DNA of 64,000 bases from Methylosinus trichosporium OB3b (GCF_002752655.1 NZ_CP023737.1:1488001-1552000); one strand, 5' to 3'; shown: positions 17,395 through 26,701, counted from the stretch's first letter. Numbers and translations are program-made. The notes: generated from the letters alone by a model not told the origin.

Positions 17395-17430
17395 TATCTA
17401 TTAAGACATATATTCAAATATATTGTCAAT
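17395..17430 (-). promoter_or_regulatory. Candidate mbnA promoter in an AT-rich island
   Basis: The mbnA leader lies in a strikingly AT-rich stretch (about 17390-17500). On the minus strand it contains TTGACA (17424-17429), with TCTTAA or TTAATA around 17398-17406 as a possible -10. The conserved mbn box is absent here, so mbnA probably has its own housekeeping-type promoter in addition to read-through from mbnT. The exact start is not determinable by eye. Confidence 0.45.
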
Positions 17431-18110
17431 ATAAAATATCAATAAATCTAGCGTATCAAGGATAAATACTGAATACAGGCAATATGTATAAATATTGACC
17501 GATCGGCGCGCTGGGACGCGCAGGAAACTCGGATGTGAGTTCCTCGAATGTCGGTCCACTACCGCCTTGGGCCTATGATCCGTTCAATTCTCGATCCCGC
17601 TTTCCCTTCGCGTCGCGCGTTCACGCCTCCTTTGCCCGTTCCTGAGTGGAATGTGCGCCTCATATGCGGCTCGGCGGATCGCCGACAGGCGTTTCGATTG
17701 TCGCGAAAGCGGGCGTCCAACTCTCGGCGTCAGCGCCGAAGCGAGTCGCCTCCCTCTCGCAGCCCCACGCAACATGTCCGAGCCGCCACGCCGATCGACC
17801 TTTCGGAGCGCGCCCCAGGACGGGGACATGACTCAAAACTCGTTTCATTTTTGGTCCTCCCGCTGCGCCGACATCGATGATCCCGGGGGGCGCTCGCTAC
17901 AAGATACGACGAATGAAATCGTTGGAATCCGACAAGGCGGGAGAAAAATTTTGTCGTCGGATCGATAGAAGCGACACATTCCTTCATGGGATGCAGCCGA
18001 CTCCCGTCCGCGACGGAAAACGTCTCGAACGATCATCGGCGAGCGTGAGGATGCCCGTCCGGCGGCTCTGGGCAAACGTTCGAGCCGCCGGCGAAGAAGA
18101 CCCGAACGTC
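17431..18110. other. Intergenic region between mbnT and mbnA
   Basis: About 680 bases have only short overlapping frames without ribosome binding sites. The part next to mbnA (to ~17500) is AT-rich; the rest has normal GC content. A stem CGTTCG...CGAACG lies just after the mbnT stop (about 18070-18105) and may mark the mbnT transcript end. I see nothing else. Confidence 0.4.
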
Positions 18111-20630
18111 CTAGAATTCCACGCGAATGGAGCCGAGAACCGTGCGCGGCGCGCCCACTGTGATCGTGGTGCGATTCAACGAAGCCGGATAGTAGATGGC
18201 GTCGGTGAGATTCTTGACGTTCAGCTGCGCCGTGACGGCTGCGCCTTCGACCTCGAAACGATAGGAGGCCATCGCATTGACGAGCGTGTAGTCCGGCAAT
18301 TGGAAGTCATTGGCGGTGTCGCCCTGCATCGATCCGACGATCGAGACGCCGCCGCCGAGGCTCAACCCCTCGAAAGCCCCGTGGGCGTCATATTTGAGCC
18401 AGAGATTCCCGGCGTTCAGCGGCGCCGAGGGCAGCCTGCGGCCGATATTCGCCTTGTTATTGTCCTTCGTGACGACGGCGTAGTCGTGGCTGAAATTGCC
18501 GATGACGCTCCAATTGTCGTCCAAACGCCCGGTGAGGTCGAATTCGACGCCTTCGCTCTCCGCTTCGCCAATCAGCGTGGAGAACCGCGGATTGAGCGGG
18601 TCGGGCGTCGGAATATTTGTCTTCGTGATGTCGTAATAGGCGAAGGTCGCCGTCAGGCGCTTGTCGAAGAACTCCGCTTTCACGCCGCCTTCCCATTGCC
18701 GGGCCCTCTGCGGCGCCAGAGGAATATTGCCGCCGGTGACGCCATTGTTGGCGCCGAAGGATTGAGAGTAGTTTCCATAGAATGACAGCCAGGGAAACGG
18801 CTGGATCGAAAGTCCGATGCGCGGACTGAACGCTTCATTGTAAATCGTGACGGCGGCGTTCTTGGCGGAGACATAGGAGACGGAGCTGAACGAATTGACG
18901 GCATCCGCCCAGTCATATCTGCCGCCGAGAAGCAGATGCGCCCTGTCGTCGAAGGCCGAGATCATGTCCTGGAGATAGAGGCCTTTCCAATTCTCTCGCG
19001 CGTAAGTGAAGGCGTTGGGCGTAGGCTTGTAGGGAACGCCCGAACCATAGACCGGCGCATAGATGTTGATCGACTTCACATAGGGCGATACGCCGAGATA
19101 ACCATTATATTGATCCTGATTCTCGGTGAAAAAGTCGCCCCCCACCAGCAAGTCGTGCCGCAACGGACCGGTTTCGAACTTTCCCTTGAGGTCGAGATTG
19201 GTGGAAAGAGATCCGACGTAAGTCGGTGTCATGAAGAGGCGGCGCGTCGCGTCGCCCGTCGCCTCGTTGATCGAACCGAAATAAGTCGTCGTGACACCGT
19301 GATATCCATATTCATACAGCAGCCGATTGGTCAGGCTCCAATCCTTGTCGAAGGCGAAGGTCCAATCGTAACCGATCAGTTCGCGGGTATGCCGGGTGGG
19401 GTTGTTGGCGGTGACCGCCGGATCTTGCAGATATCGGCTGATGGGAACCGAAGCCGGACGCGTTCCGATTGCAGGAATCGTCTGATAAACGTCGACGAGA
19501 ATCGAGTCCTGGAATTCCGCGTCGACATTCAGGCGGAATTGCTCGTCGGGATGAAAGGTGATCGTCGGCGCGATAAAAACGTTCTGACTATTTGCGTAAT
19601 CGATGTACGAATCGGCGTGCATGAAATTGCCGGAGATACGATAGAGCCAGGTTCGATCGGGAGTCAGGGGACCGGTGGCGTCCACGCTCGTTCGCGTCAT
19701 TCCGAACGAGCCGGCTTGTTCCTGAAAGGAATAATATGGCGTCTCCAATGGGCGCTTCACGACCAGATCGATGATACCGCCCGGCTCGACACGGCCGTAG
19801 AGCATGCCGGCCGGGCCTTTGAGAATCTCGACGGATTGGAGATTGGAGGTGTCGAGGGTGGAGACGAGGTGCCGTCTCAAATTGTTTCGGTAGACGCCGT
19901 AATTGGTGGAAAAGCCACGAATGTTGAAACTGTCGTATGTCGAGGCCGAGGGGTTCTGAGACACGCTGCTGGCGTTGGTGGTGAGCGCCTCTTGTATGCT
20001 GATCGCCTGCTGATCATCCATGGTCTGCCGCGTGACGACCTGCACCGCCACCGGCGTCTGCAGGATCGGCGTATCCGTTTTCAACGCGGAAGTGGCGGAC
20101 GGGGCGCTATATCCCGTCGCTCTGTCGCCCGGTCCTCGTACCCCGGCGGCGCCCCTCTCGCTTCGAGCCTCGCGTCCGACATCGATGGTCGGCAACGCCG
20201 TCGCGCCGCTCGCGTCAGTGCGGACGCCCGTGTCGTTCTGCGCCAGCACGATCGATACGGACCGTCCATTGTCCGCGAAACGATAGGCGAGTCCGGAGCC
20301 GCGCAGCAGCCGGTCGAGGCCGTCCTTCGTCGAAAAAGCGCCATCGAGTCCGGAGGTCGTCAGGCGCTCGGTCACGCGCGCGTCATATGCGATGTGCAGC
20401 CCGCTGACATAAGCGAATGTGTTGAGCGCCGTCGCCATCGAACCGGGCGGAATCTCATATTTCTGGATCCACCCCAAGCGCTCTCGCGCCGGAATCGACG
20501 CCTGTGCGGGCGAGTCGGCGGCGCCGGCGCCGATCGTCAAAACGCCCATAGCGGCCATGGCCAGAGTCGATCCCACTCTCGAGCCCTCGTGTTTCTCACC
20601 AGCCCTGCGCCGAACAGTTCGCCCCATCAT
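18111..20630 (-). CDS. mbnT: MbnT, TonB-dependent transducer/receptor for copper-methanobactin
   Basis: MbnT is the outer-membrane importer of Cu-methanobactin and the signal input for MbnR/MbnI. The 839-aa product has a signal sequence, then an STN domain (about residues 57-127: EIPPGSMATALNTFAYVSGLHIAYD...RFADNGRSVSIVL) that identifies it as a transducer. A plug domain follows (TPVAVQVVTRQTMDDQQ...NIRGFSTNYGVYRNN...VEILKGPAGMLYGRVEPGG), then a 22-strand-type barrel ending in a terminal Phe (VLGSIRVEF), as outer-membrane proteins need. It has its own conserved box 37 bases upstream and is followed by mbnA. Confidence 0.93.
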   Translation of the reverse strand: MMGRTVRRRAGEKHEGSRVGSTLAMAAMGVLTIGAGAADSPAQASIPARERLGWIQKYEIPPGSMATALNTFAYVSGLHIAYDARVTERLTTSGLDGAFSTKDGLDRLLRGSGLAYRFADNGRSVSIVLAQNDTGVRTDASGATALPTIDVGREARSERGAAGVRGPGDRATGYSAPSATSALKTDTPILQTPVAVQVVTRQTMDDQQAISIQEALTTNASSVSQNPSASTYDSFNIRGFSTNYGVYRNNLRRHLVSTLDTSNLQSVEILKGPAGMLYGRVEPGGIIDLVVKRPLETPYYSFQEQAGSFGMTRTSVDATGPLTPDRTWLYRISGNFMHADSYIDYANSQNVFIAPTITFHPDEQFRLNVDAEFQDSILVDVYQTIPAIGTRPASVPISRYLQDPAVTANNPTRHTRELIGYDWTFAFDKDWSLTNRLLYEYGYHGVTTTYFGSINEATGDATRRLFMTPTYVGSLSTNLDLKGKFETGPLRHDLLVGGDFFTENQDQYNGYLGVSPYVKSINIYAPVYGSGVPYKPTPNAFTYARENWKGLYLQDMISAFDDRAHLLLGGRYDWADAVNSFSSVSYVSAKNAAVTIYNEAFSPRIGLSIQPFPWLSFYGNYSQSFGANNGVTGGNIPLAPQRARQWEGGVKAEFFDKRLTATFAYYDITKTNIPTPDPLNPRFSTLIGEAESEGVEFDLTGRLDDNWSVIGNFSHDYAVVTKDNNKANIGRRLPSAPLNAGNLWLKYDAHGAFEGLSLGGGVSIVGSMQGDTANDFQLPDYTLVNAMASYRFEVEGAAVTAQLNVKNLTDAIYYPASLNRTTITVGAPRTVLGSIRVEF

Positions 20631-20666
20631 CGCTCTACCTCGATCAGCCGCCTTCAGATACGTCTT

Positions 20667-20729
20667 TCACCGAGTTCGACGCATGAGATCGAGGGAGAGG
20701 AGGTCGCGCGCGAAAATTTTTTTCTATTC
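20667..20729 (-). promoter_or_regulatory. Conserved box upstream of mbnT, candidate MbnI-dependent promoter
   Basis: This is the twin of the block at 13147-13210. On the minus strand it has an A7T4 tract, GCGACCTCCTC, and TCTCATGCGTCGAAC, ending 37 bases before the mbnT start. That distance gives a normal short leader. It lies between mbnR and mbnT, so mbnT can be induced separately from its regulators, which is the usual FecIRA logic. Confidence 0.65.
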
Positions 20730-20752
20730 TTCTCGGGGCGGCGCAGGCGCCG

Positions 20753-21682
20753 TCAGCGATACAGGATGATCAGGTATTTGGTCAGAACCGTCATGCGCAG
20801 GCCGAGCGCCGCCTCGATTTCTTCGAGGGACTCGACGGGATCATCCGCATCGAACACGCCCGTCACCCGGCGCGATCGCAAATTCGGATCGGCGAAAATC
20901 ACATGACCTCGATGATAACGCCCGAAGGCCTCGACGACCTCGCCGAGCGTGGCGTTCTCGAAGATCAGCGAACCGTTCCGCCACGACGTCGCGCGCAGGA
21001 GATCGACCTTGCGCGGGGCCGCCGCAGCAGCTCCGTCGTCATAGGAGCTCTGCTCGCCTTCGCCGACGACCACGGTGCGACCGCCGCTGACGACTGCGAC
21101 GCGATGCTCGCCGACCGTCACGCTGGTCCGACCATGATCCAACGAAACGTCGAACGCGGTGCCGAGCGCCGTCGTCGTTCCCTGCCCCGCCGCGACGACG
21201 AATGGGCGAGCGGCGTCGGCCGCGACCTCGAACCATGCCTGCCCTTCGAGGAGAACGAGACGCCGCTCCGCGGCGCGATAGTCGACGGCGATGGCCGACC
21301 TCGAATCGAGATGAACGCGCGAGCCGTCGGCGAGCGTGATGAGTTTCGTCTCACCTGGCCAAGTGTAATAGCCCGACCGAAGCATCGTCGCCAGATCACC
21401 GAAAGCGAGGGTCGCGGCCGTCAGCGCGACAGCCGCCGCCGACAACCAGACAGCGGGCGGCTTGCCGCGAGTCTCGGGCGAGGTCTCGAAATTCATCGAC
21501 CTCAAGCGGCCGACGACGCTCGAAATCTTGTCGAACGCGTCTTGATTCGCCTCATCGGCAAGGAGCCAGGCGCGAAAAGCCGCCCGCTCTCTCTTGGACA
21601 GCGGACCATCATTGCATCGCATCACCCAGTCGATCGCAGCGTCGTCGGCTGCCTTCCGCTTGTCCGTGTCTTTTTCCATCAC
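20753..21682 (-). CDS. mbnR: MbnR, FecR-type anti-sigma/sigma-regulator
   Basis: MbnR is an inner-membrane protein that receives the signal from the STN domain of MbnT and controls MbnI. The 309-aa product has the DUF4880 N-terminus (AAIDWVMRCNDGPLSKRERAAFRAWLLADEANQDAFD). One membrane segment follows (about 77-95, VWLSAAAVALTAATLAFG), then the FecR domain (GETKLITLADGSRVHLDSRSAIAVDYRAAERRLVLLEGQAWFEVA). A C-terminal STN-like half (SLIFENATLGEVVEAFGRYHRGHVIFADPNL) is also present. The product ends just before the mbnT box. Confidence 0.93.
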   Translation of the reverse strand: MMEKDTDKRKAADDAAIDWVMRCNDGPLSKRERAAFRAWLLADEANQDAFDKISSVVGRLRSMNFETSPETRGKPPAVWLSAAAVALTAATLAFGDLATMLRSGYYTWPGETKLITLADGSRVHLDSRSAIAVDYRAAERRLVLLEGQAWFEVAADAARPFVVAAGQGTTTALGTAFDVSLDHGRTSVTVGEHRVAVVSGGRTVVVGEGEQSSYDDGAAAAAPRKVDLLRATSWRNGSLIFENATLGEVVEAFGRYHRGHVIFADPNLRSRRVTGVFDADDPVESLEEIEAALGLRMTVLTKYLIILYR

Positions 21683-21805
21683 GACGCTCGTACACAGGGC
21701 ATGATGTCCTTCTTTCAGGCTGCCTCATCCGCAGCGCGCGGATAGGGATGGGCGCCCTGTCCGACGCACCGCCGCGCAGACAAAGGAGATCGCGCCAACG
21801 AACAG

Positions 21806-22306
21806 CTATTCCAGCGCCATCCGACATCGCTGAAGAGCGAGACGGATATGCTTTTGCGCCATATTCGTCGAAATGCCCAGCCGCTTCGCGATCTCCGCAG
21901 GAGACAGCCTCGCAGAAACGTAGAGGATGAACGCCTCGCGGCAGCGTGGCGGCAGCGCGTCCACCGCTTGGCGGAGGAGACGCGATTCTTCGTCGGCTTC
22001 GAAGAGGTCTCCCGGCGTCGCCTCTTTGGAGGGCGCCTCGTCCGGCAGGTCACCGAAGACGAGGCAATTGGCCTCCGTCCGTCGGCGGCGCGCGAAGTCC
22101 CTGGTGAGGTTGATCGCAATCTGTTGCAGGAAGGCCGGCGGATCGGCGATTGCGCCGTGATCCTCGCGCCGCAGCGCTCTGAGGAACGTCTCCTGCAATA
22201 GGTCCGCAGCATCGTCCGGGCCCACCCTGCGTTTCAGATAGTCGAGCAGTTCGCGCTTGTTGCGCAGAAAGAGCTCGCGAATGAAATTCGATTTTTGGTC
22301 CGGCAT
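21806..22306 (-). CDS. mbnI: MbnI, ECF sigma factor
   Basis: MbnI is a FecI-type ECF sigma factor. Region 2 (NFIRELFLRNKRELLDYLKRRVGPDDAADLLQETFLRAL) and region 4 (LPPRCREAFILYVSARLSPAEIAKRLGISTNMAQKHI) are clear. I use ATG 22306 (MPDQKSNF, 166 aa); the open frame continues upstream only to a TTG. The 123-base gap to mbnR is normal. A damaged copy of the first ~30 codons and of the upstream DNA occurs at 33386-33900. Likely targets are the two conserved boxes. Confidence 0.92.
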   Translation of the reverse strand: MPDQKSNFIRELFLRNKRELLDYLKRRVGPDDAADLLQETFLRALRREDHGAIADPPAFLQQIAINLTRDFARRRRTEANCLVFGDLPDEAPSKEATPGDLFEADEESRLLRQAVDALPPRCREAFILYVSARLSPAEIAKRLGISTNMAQKHIRLALQRCRMALE

Positions 22307-22426
22307 GATCGGCGTCCGCTGGCCAGTAACAGCCGCGCCGAGTGACAAGCCGCTCGCCGCGCGCGCTCTTTGGAAGGCGCAAAAATATTGGTCGCTCCGT
22401 CGACGTCGACTGAGGATTCCGGATCG

Positions 22427-22837
22427 TCAGCAGAGCGCCGCCGGTGGAGCGCGCGACCAACTCGATTCTCGGCGAACCGCCGAGGGCATCGCGTCGACTT
22501 CGATCGGCCAGGGGATCGACACGGATGGTGGGGACGGGACGTGAACTCTTCGGTAGAAGCGCGCAGCGGCGCCCATCATCCCGTCTTGGCAGCCGCCGCA
22601 TAGGGCGCAGTCGTGGCGCCCGATCGGATGTGTTGGCGCTTCGTCGCCGCTGACCGGGGCCGGACGACAGATATCCGCGAACGGTGTCGCGGCCTCCCGC
22701 AACGAACTTTCGAGATTGACCCGCCCGCTCACGGAACCGACGACGAGAAGCACCTGAAATAGGACGACCAGCGCGACAAGGCTACTTGTCGCCCACGAGC
22801 GCGTCAGTCGCGGAGGAATGGCCTCGCCTCGGATCAT
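22427..22837 (-). CDS. Small membrane-anchored protein with a CALCGGC motif (DUF2946-like)
   Basis: The 136-aa product has one N-terminal hydrophobic segment (SSLVALVVLFQVLLVVGSVSG), then a periplasmic part with C-R-P and HDCALCGGCQDGMMG. The CALC element after a His-Asp is typical of DUF2946-type proteins, small exported proteins that often accompany metal-uptake genes. The Cys/His/Met cluster could bind copper; this is inference. It lies 120 bases upstream of mbnI in the same direction. Its damaged copy at 33.7 kb has lost exactly the Cys-rich part. Confidence 0.55.
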   Translation of the reverse strand: MIRGEAIPPRLTRSWATSSLVALVVLFQVLLVVGSVSGRVNLESSLREAATPFADICRPAPVSGDEAPTHPIGRHDCALCGGCQDGMMGAAARFYRRVHVPSPPSVSIPWPIEVDAMPSAVRRESSWSRAPPAALC

Positions 22838-23592
22838 GCGCGAATGGTCAACAAGATGCGAAGCCTGTCAAGAACAAAAGAGCTATGGCGGAAACTGGGT
22901 GATGACGGCGTGAGGAGAGCGGCGTAACGGGGTTGGTGTGCAGCCGACCCGAACCTCCAAGAGGAGCGTTACGCCATGAATAAGGATAGAGTTGTCGCCC
23001 TCCGGCAGGAAGGCGAAATCGACGATCCGCTCACCGAAATCCTGCGAGCGGGGGCGAAGCGGCTCATCGCGCAGGCCGTCGAAGCGGAATTCGAGGCGTT
23101 TCTCGATGCACACGCCGAGTTCGCGCTGCCGGACGGGCGGCGGCGGGTCGTTCGCCACGGGCGCGATCCGGCGCGCGTGATCCAGACCGGCATTGGCCCG
23201 GTCGAGGTGGAAAAGCCGAAAGCGCGCGACCGCGGCGCGCCGAGCGACGACACGCGCATCCGCTACGCCTCATCGATCCTGCCGCAATGGGCTCGGCGGC
23301 GGACGAAGAGCTGGATGCGCTGCTACCGGCTCTCTACCTCGCCGGCGTCTCCACCGGCGATTTTCAGGACGTGCTGACGGGCTTGCTCGGCAAGGACGCG
23401 CCCAATCTCTCGCCAGCGGTGATCTCGCGGCTGAAAGGTGAGTGGGAGGAGGACTATAGAAGCTGGCAGACGAGGGATTTGGCGGCGCGGCGCTATGTCT
23501 ATCTGTGGGCCGACGGCGTCTATCTGCAAGCGCGCATGGAGCCGCAGGCCGAATGCATGCTGGTGCTGATCGGCGCGACGCCGGAGGGCAAG

Positions 23593-24908
23593 CAGGGCTC
23601 TGAATCCGGGTTAACGGGCTGAGGCTTCCAAGGCGATGGCGAGATAATCCTCGCGCCAGCTGGCGATTTTTCTGCGGAGCTTGATGCTGGTGCGTGTGGG
23701 CTTTGTGGCCTTGCGCTGCGGTTTCATGGGCTTGTTCTCGGGCTCGGGGGCGGTGCGGATCATATTGATGGCGAAATGCCTGACGACGGCCATGTTTCTC
23801 GCGCCATGGCCCTTGCGCAAGCGGGATTGGTCTTCGGCGAAGACGACGTCGAGCACCCAATGCAGCTGGTTCTCTATGCCCCAATGGCCGCGCACGGCCT
23901 CGCCCGCCCGCTTCGCTGGGAGAAGGGCCGAGGAGATGTAATAGCGCGTCTCGAAGCGGCCGCGGTCGGCAAGTTCGGCCTGCGATTTGACGCGAATGAT
24001 CGTCGCGGCGTTCGGCAGGCGCAGCTCGCCCGGAAAGCGGCGCTCGCCGTTCAGCCAGTCGATCTCGGTGATGACGCTCACGCTGCGCTGCTCGATGCGG
24101 CCATGGCCCTTGTCGAAATCGACGCATGTGTCGATCCGCGTCGCGGCGGAAAAAGCGCTCTCGATCTCGGCGCGCAGGGTCGGCTGATTGGCTTTGACCG
24201 CCAGCAGATAATCGGCGCCCTTGTCCACGATCGCCTGGGCGATCCTGGCGTTGGTGGCGATGGCGTCGATGGAGACGAGCGCGCCTTTCAGCGAGCCGCC
24301 TTCGGAAAGGCGATCGAGCAGGACGGGAATGGCCGATAGTTCATTGCTCTTGCCCTCGACCGCCTCCTGGCCGAGCACGAGGCGGCTCGTGGTGGCGAAG
24401 GCGGAAACGAGATGCAGCGGGGCTTTGTCCTCGGCGCGATCATGGCTGCGACGCGAGGTCTTCCCGTCGATGGCGATGAGCTCGGGTCGCTCCGGCCAGG
24501 TCTCGCGCACCCAGCCAGTGAAGGCCGCCGAGAACAGCGCCGGATCGACGCGGTTCATGAGCAGGGTGAGCCAGCGTCCGCCCGGCACGCCGTGCTCATA
24601 AGGCAAATAGCGGCGCAGGAAGCCGATGTTGGCCTTGCCCCAAGATGCAATAGCGTCGAAGTGATCGCAATCGGCCATGGAGGCGCAGACGACGAGCAGC
24701 AGCACCTCGCGAAGCGGATGCGCGACGCGCCAGGGCTCGCGCGGGTCGTCAATGATCGAGAAATGGTCGAGAAGCGCTTTCAGACGCGACTTCTCTTTGA
24801 AAACTGCGAAGGCGAGGCTCATCACGGCGGCTCCAGAATCACTCCGCCGATAGGGAATCACGCCTGAGCCCATCCGTTAACCGCCGTTAACCCGAATTCG
24901 GAGCCCTG
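23593..24908 (-). mobile_element. ISAs1-family insertion sequence nested in the IS256 element
   Basis: The 1316-bp element has near-perfect inverted ends (CAGGGCTC...CGGGTTAACGG at both sides, two mismatches). A 10-bp target duplication, GGAGGGCAAG, lies at 23583-23592 and 24909-24918. Its transposase is intact, so it is younger than its host IS and may be active. Confidence 0.9.
23611..24822 (-). CDS. ISAs1-family transposase
   Basis: The 403-aa DDE transposase starts at MSLAFAVFKEKSRLKALLDHFSIIDDPRE, the usual family N-terminus. Catalytic regions are visible in LIAIDGKTSRRSHD, VSIDAIATNARIAQAIVDKGADYLLAVKANQP and VRGHWGIENQLHWVLDVVFAEDQSR. No frame break is seen. Confidence 0.92.
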   Translation of the reverse strand: MSLAFAVFKEKSRLKALLDHFSIIDDPREPWRVAHPLREVLLLVVCASMADCDHFDAIASWGKANIGFLRRYLPYEHGVPGGRWLTLLMNRVDPALFSAAFTGWVRETWPERPELIAIDGKTSRRSHDRAEDKAPLHLVSAFATTSRLVLGQEAVEGKSNELSAIPVLLDRLSEGGSLKGALVSIDAIATNARIAQAIVDKGADYLLAVKANQPTLRAEIESAFSAATRIDTCVDFDKGHGRIEQRSVSVITEIDWLNGERRFPGELRLPNAATIIRVKSQAELADRGRFETRYYISSALLPAKRAGEAVRGHWGIENQLHWVLDVVFAEDQSRLRKGHGARNMAVVRHFAINMIRTAPEPENKPMKPQRKATKPTRTSIKLRRKIASWREDYLAIALEASAR

Positions 24909-25598
24909 GGAGGGCAAGAAGGAGCTGGTCGGCTTTCAAACGGGCATGCGCGAGAACACGCAGAGCTGGAAGGAGCTGCTCGTCGATCTGAAGAAGCGCG
25001 GCTTGGCGATCGGGCCCGAGATCGCCATCGGCGACGGCGCGCTCGGCTTCAGGAAGGCTCTCGAGGAGGCGTTCCCGAAGACGCGCCATCAGCGCTGCTG
25101 GGTGCACAAGACGTTGAACGTCCTCGATAAGCTGCCGAAGTCCGTTCAACCGAACGCCCACAGGGATCTGCGCGAGATCTGACAGGCGCCGAGCCGCGCG
25201 GCGGCCGAGACGGCGATCGCGACCTTCGCCGAGAAATATGCTCCGAAATATCAGAAGGCGGTCGATTGCCTGCTGAAGGATCGCGACACGCTTCTGACCT
25301 TCTTCGACTTTCCCGCCGAGCATTTCGTGCATCTGCGAACGTCGAACCCGATCGAGAGCGTGTTTTCGACGGTCCGTCATCGCACGGTGCGCATGAAGGG
25401 CGCGCTCTCGCAGGACACGGCGCGCCTCATGGTGTTCAAGCTCGTGATGGCGGCGTCGAAGAACTGGCGGCGCCTGAAAGGACAAAATCAGTTGCCGAAA
25501 CTCATCAAAGGCGTCACATTCCGCGACGGAATCGAGATCGCCCGCGAAGCCGAAGCCGCCGCTTGATCCGCCCCGTCACCTAAAATCCCGTATAGCTC

Positions 25599-26029
25599 AG
25601 AACAAAATTATTACAGATCGATATCACAACAGCACTCCATCGCCCCAGAGACGGCGCGAGAGGCGTCACGATGCGCAGGCTCGCGCTCCTGTGGATCCAC
25701 GCGCCATTGCATCGCCCAGCAGCATGGTCCAAAATGCCTCGTCGCCGGATTTCGGACGCCGCGAAACTCGCGGAATTTCGGGGCTTTCTCGAGTGTGGCT
25801 GAGGATCCAGGTCCTCCAGCCAATAAAATCAATCACCTACGAAGACGCGTCACAAGCAGCGGCAAAAATGTCACTGCAGGGCTGTGCGATGAGTCGATTC
25901 CTTGGCTAGACGCCGAAGGTCGTCGGCCGAATAATCCGTCCTCAGGCCACAGATGCGGGCATGGCGCGAATCTCCTCCGCGCCAACGAATCAGAAAATCG
26001 GCCGTGACGAAACCTAGAGACAACACCTT
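25599..26029. other. Non-coding remnant region after the IS256 element
   Basis: No credible gene is seen. A short block at 25650-25684 (gacggcgcgagaggcgtcacgatg) recurs at 33888-33922, so this is part of the same duplicated neighbourhood that includes the mbnI upstream DNA. The rest is unassigned. Confidence 0.4.
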
Positions 26030-26105
26030 TCGGCATTACACGCCAAAGCACGGAAGCTGGCTCGACATGGCCGAATCCCCGACAAGGAGACGCTTAGACC
26101 GCATT
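26030..26105 (+). pseudogene. IS630-family transposase remnant
   Basis: The frame reads FRHYTPKHGSWLDMAE, then RRRLDRI. This matches the DDE region of IS630-type transposases (TPKHGSWLNMAEIE...LDRR). Only about 25 codons survive and no ends are recognisable. Confidence 0.6.
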
Positions 26106-26206
26106 CTCTGGACATCGCGAACTTTCGCGGCGGGTCATTAGCGTGATCCCGGCTTGAAGTTCGCGTGTTGATGCGCTTCACTCGCTGATGACGGTTGGCG
26201 GACACG

Positions 26207-26557
26207 TTATATGCGGCGTCGGCGGCAGTAGTCGACAATTTCTCGAGTTATCGGGCGCCTGCGGTCGAACGCGAGTTCGGCGATGGGCGCGACGAAGATC
26301 GCCCTGGCGGCGTCGGCGCCGATTTCGACCTGGCACATGAGGCCGAAGGTCTCGCCGGCGTCGAACACGCCGGTCACCCTGCATCTGTCGTCAAAAGCTC
26401 CGCGCTGTGCGGCTCCGATCAGTGACGCCCGCAATCGTCCTCTCGGATGGGCGGCAAGGGGCAAATATCGCCGGAGCGTTTCCAATAGTCGGCGCGCATC
26501 GAGCGCGTTCGCGCTGGCGGCTCTCTCGATCTCCGGAAAATTCGCACGCCGAAGCAT
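26207..26557 (-). CDS. Small unassigned protein with a FDAGE-x2-G-x-MC motif (copy 2)
   Basis: The 116-aa product is homologous to the protein at 10371-10679: a shared LxxLxRxLPL start, then VTxxFDAGExxGxMCxxxx...FxAP. The ATG at 26557 follows AGGGAAGCG. It lies 144 bases downstream of the TonB receptor gene in the same direction. The two copies differ in most other positions, so they are old paralogues or separate arrivals. Function is unknown. Confidence 0.6.
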   Translation of the reverse strand: MLRRANFPEIERAASANALDARRLLETLRRYLPLAAHPRGRLRASLIGAAQRGAFDDRCRVTGVFDAGETFGLMCQVEIGADAARAIFVAPIAELAFDRRRPITREIVDYCRRRRI

Positions 26558-26701
26558 TGTTCGCTTCCCTACCAAGCATTTTCGTCAATGCAGATAAGTT
26601 CACAGTGGTGATCGTTCCGATCGCGCATGACGTATTCGACCTTCTGACCGCGATCGGAGGCCGCGTTGACCAGCGACCCCATCGACTCTGGCTTCGACCG
26701 C

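Larger units (their letters stand above)
22976..25566 (+). pseudogene. IS256-family transposase, interrupted and mutated
   Basis: The start ATG at 22976 (MNKDRVVALRQ) follows GAGGAGCG. The protein reads well to YASSILP (~23280), then shifts frame by one base into ADEELDALLPALYLAGVSTGDFQDVL. It runs to ATPEGK, where the ISAs1-family element interrupts it at 23592. It resumes at EGKKELVGFQTGMRENTQSWKELL after 24908, hits a TGA at ~25180 where family members have Trp (LREIWQAP), and continues to the TGA at 25566 (HLRTSNPIESVFSTVRHRTV). Three separate lesions make it dead. Confidence 0.88.
22880..25598 (+). mobile_element. IS256-family insertion sequence, inactive, carrying a nested IS
   Basis: The ends share an imperfect inverted repeat beginning GAGCTATRSSGG, with GGTGA about 18 bases in. 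They are flanked by the 9-bp target duplication AGAACAAAA (22871-22879 and 25599-25607). Without the nested element the IS is about 1.39 kb, normal for IS256. It landed upstream of the CALC-motif gene at the edge of the mbn locus. Confidence 0.85.

Noticed and set aside
17548..18080. Several 60-110 aa frames between mbnT and mbnA
   Set aside because: They overlap on both strands, lack ribosome binding sites and have low-complexity Arg/Ser content.
18936..20906. 656-aa plus-strand frame
   Set aside because: It is antisense to mbnT, whose STN, plug and barrel features are clear.
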